DNA of 64,000 bases from Lachnospiraceae bacterium. GTDB taxonomy: Bacteria; Bacillota; Clostridia; Lachnospirales; Lachnospiraceae. Numbering within the stretch: the first letter of the stretch is position 1; each line of letters opens with the position of its first letter. The notes beneath the pieces are model-generated. The model searched no databases. It was not told where the DNA came from and saw only the letters and a list, made by a program, of their open reading frames with translations. Positions 62,880 through 64,000 of the stretch are shown in pieces. The translations under genes were made by a program, and so were the position numbers. The stretch lies in NCBI GenBank assembly GCA_017412055.1, contig JAFQOW010000012.1, forward strand, positions 62,001 to 126,000. Reading direction: 5' to 3'.

Positions 62880-62929
62880 AAAGCTTCTTTGCATATATAT
62901 AGGTAATAAATATGTAAAGGAGCTTTTTT
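62880..62929 (+). terminator. Hairpin with T-run that buries the spoIVA ribosome site
   Basis: AAAGCTTCTTTGCATAT (62880-62896) pairs base for base with ATATGTAAAGGAGCTTT (62910-62926), using two G-U pairs, around a 13-base loop. TTT follows up to the spoIVA ATG. The stem contains the AAAGGAG ribosome site. It has the form of an intrinsic terminator for the chemosensory operon but also could block spoIVA translation on read-through transcripts. Confidence 0.7.
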
Positions 62930-64000
62930 ATGGACTTGTATAAGGATATTGAAGGCAGAACAAATGGTGAAATATATATAGGAGTTGTAGGTCCTGTCAG
63001 AACTGGCAAATCTACATTTATAAAAAGATTTATGGATCTTTTAGTTATTCCTAATATGGAGGATGTACATAATAGAGAACGCACAAAGGATGAATTACCA
63101 CAATCAGCAGCAGGAAAAACTGTCATGACTACAGAACCGAAATTTATTCCAAAGGAAGCTGCTAAGGTAATGCTTTCTGAAAATACAGAGGTTAAAATTA
63201 GACTTATAGACTGTGTTGGATATATGGTGGAAGGCGCTACAGGTCATATGGAAGATGATGTGGAGAGGATGGTAAAAACACCATGGTTTGATTATGAGAT
63301 TCCATTTTCTAAGGCGGCAGAAATAGGTACTAAAAAAGTTATAAATGATCATTCGACAATTGGTGTAGTGGTTACTGCTGATGGAAGCTTTGGGGAAATT
63401 CCAAGGGAAGATTATGTAAGCGCAGAGGAGAAAACCATATATGAATTGAAGAATTTAAACAAACCATTTGTCGTATTGTTAAATTCTCTAAGACCTAATA
63501 ATGATGAAACTATGAAGCTGGCTGAGGAAATGAAGAAAAAGTACAATGTCACAGTTTTGCCAGTAAATTGTAATCAGATGAAAAAAGAAGATATAGAGAA
63601 TATATTGTCAGCGGTGCTTAAAGAATTTCCTATAAGCCAAATTATATTTTCTATGCCAAGCTATATAGATATGTTGAGTTATGACCATTATTTAAAAGAC
63701 AGTATAATCAAAATTGCAAAAGAAGTAATTAAAATGGGAAGATATATGAAGGATTTTGATGATAAAACTGTTGGCGAGCTATGTGCTGATAATGAATATA
63801 TAGATAACTTAATTATTTCAGAGAAGGATTTGTCAGCTGGGAATATAAAATTGAGCTTTTCTATGGATGAGAAGTACTATTATCAGATATTAAGTGAATT
63901 TACAGGTCAGGATATAGAAAATGAATATAGCTTAATAAAGACAATTAAGGACTTATCATCCAAAAAAGAAGATTTTGATAAGGTTAGTAATGCCTTAGAG
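62930..64000 (+). CDS. spoIVA: Stage IV sporulation protein A, 5' part (runs off the window)
   Basis: 357 codons from ATG 62930 to the window edge with no stop; the full protein is about 490 residues. It begins MDLYKDIEGRTNGEIYIGVV, contains the Walker A loop GPVRTGKST and the IDCVGYMVEGATGHMEDD segment, all diagnostic of SpoIVA. SpoIVA is an ATPase that polymerises on the outer forespore membrane and forms the base of the spore coat. It is normally under sigma-E control in the mother cell. The first bases after the T-run hairpin are the start codon itself. Confidence 0.95.
   Translation, partial: MDLYKDIEGRTNGEIYIGVVGPVRTGKSTFIKRFMDLLVIPNMEDVHNRERTKDELPQSAAGKTVMTTEPKFIPKEAAKVMLSENTEVKIRLIDCVGYMVEGATGHMEDDVERMVKTPWFDYEIPFSKAAEIGTKKVINDHSTIGVVVTADGSFGEIPREDYVSAEEKTIYELKNLNKPFVVLLNSLRPNNDETMKLAEEMKKKYNVTVLPVNCNQMKKEDIENILSAVLKEFPISQIIFSMPSYIDMLSYDHYLKDSIIKIAKEVIKMGRYMKDFDDKTVGELCADNEYIDNLIISEKDLSAGNIKLSFSMDEKYYYQILSEFTGQDIENEYSLIKTIKDLSSKKEDFDKVSNALE

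Overview
The window is low-GC DNA from a spore-forming member of the Firmicutes, most likely a Lachnospiraceae (Clostridium cluster XIVa) relative. This rests on strong AGGAGG-type ribosome sites, the sporulation genes spo0A, spoIIM and spoIVA plus a fragment of spoIVB, an RNase Y/RqcH-type RNA and ribosome quality-control set, a PotC-PotD fusion, ATP-type PEP carboxykinase and a bacterial glycogen synthase. I cannot name the genus from sequence reading alone. No rRNA, tRNA or CRISPR array was seen.

Bases 1 to about 11,079 look like the right part of an integrated mobile element whose left end lies outside the window. It carries an agr-type quorum-sensing cassette (end of a LytTR response regulator, an AgrC-like kinase, a 54-residue autoinducing-peptide precursor, AgrB), several small XRE regulators, a small protein resembling the Spo0A C-terminal domain, a MazF-type toxin in a coupled mini-operon, and three overlapping or adjacent large serine recombinases. 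Immediately after the recombinases the sequence enters, in mid-frame, the last 37 codons of spoIVB, starting at its catalytic SGSP motif. The element has therefore split, or landed in, the gene for the SpoIVB signalling protease. This is the most interesting observation in the window, because it matches the logic of the skin-type elements that must be excised for sporulation.

From 11.2 to 28 kb lie mostly single genes and short operons: a lipoprotein with leucine-rich-like repeats, a zinc alcohol dehydrogenase, pckA, a Lon-like AAA ATPase without a protease domain, a TPP-riboswitch-controlled thiamine-precursor transporter (thiamine-binding protein, ThiX, ThiY, ThiZ), a beta-CASP metallo-hydrolase, a degenerate kinase-receiver protein, trpS, spo0A and glgA. 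From 28 to 48 kb come an ECF S-component, rqcH, potA-potB-potCD, and the conserved run yicC-gmk-rpoZ-rimO-pgsA-pncC-recA-recX-rny, then an aminotransferase gene, proC, a Nudix hydrolase gene, spoIIM and a xerD homologue that has lost its catalytic arginines and tyrosine.

From 49 to 63 kb are a rhomboid-like zinc-ribbon membrane protein, a transglutaminase-like lipoprotein and a ten-gene chemosensory cluster (cheR, cheB, a CheY-like receiver, cheA, two MCPs, cheW, a third MCP, a PAS histidine kinase and a receiver-HD-GYP-like protein). The three MCPs have almost no extracytoplasmic sensor. The window ends inside spoIVA, whose ribosome site is buried in a 17-bp hairpin followed by a T-run. Two intergenic regions (27.7 kb and 49.0 kb) carry copies of the same complex hairpin element, with conserved loops and compensating stem changes, which may be an undescribed structured RNA or small repeat.
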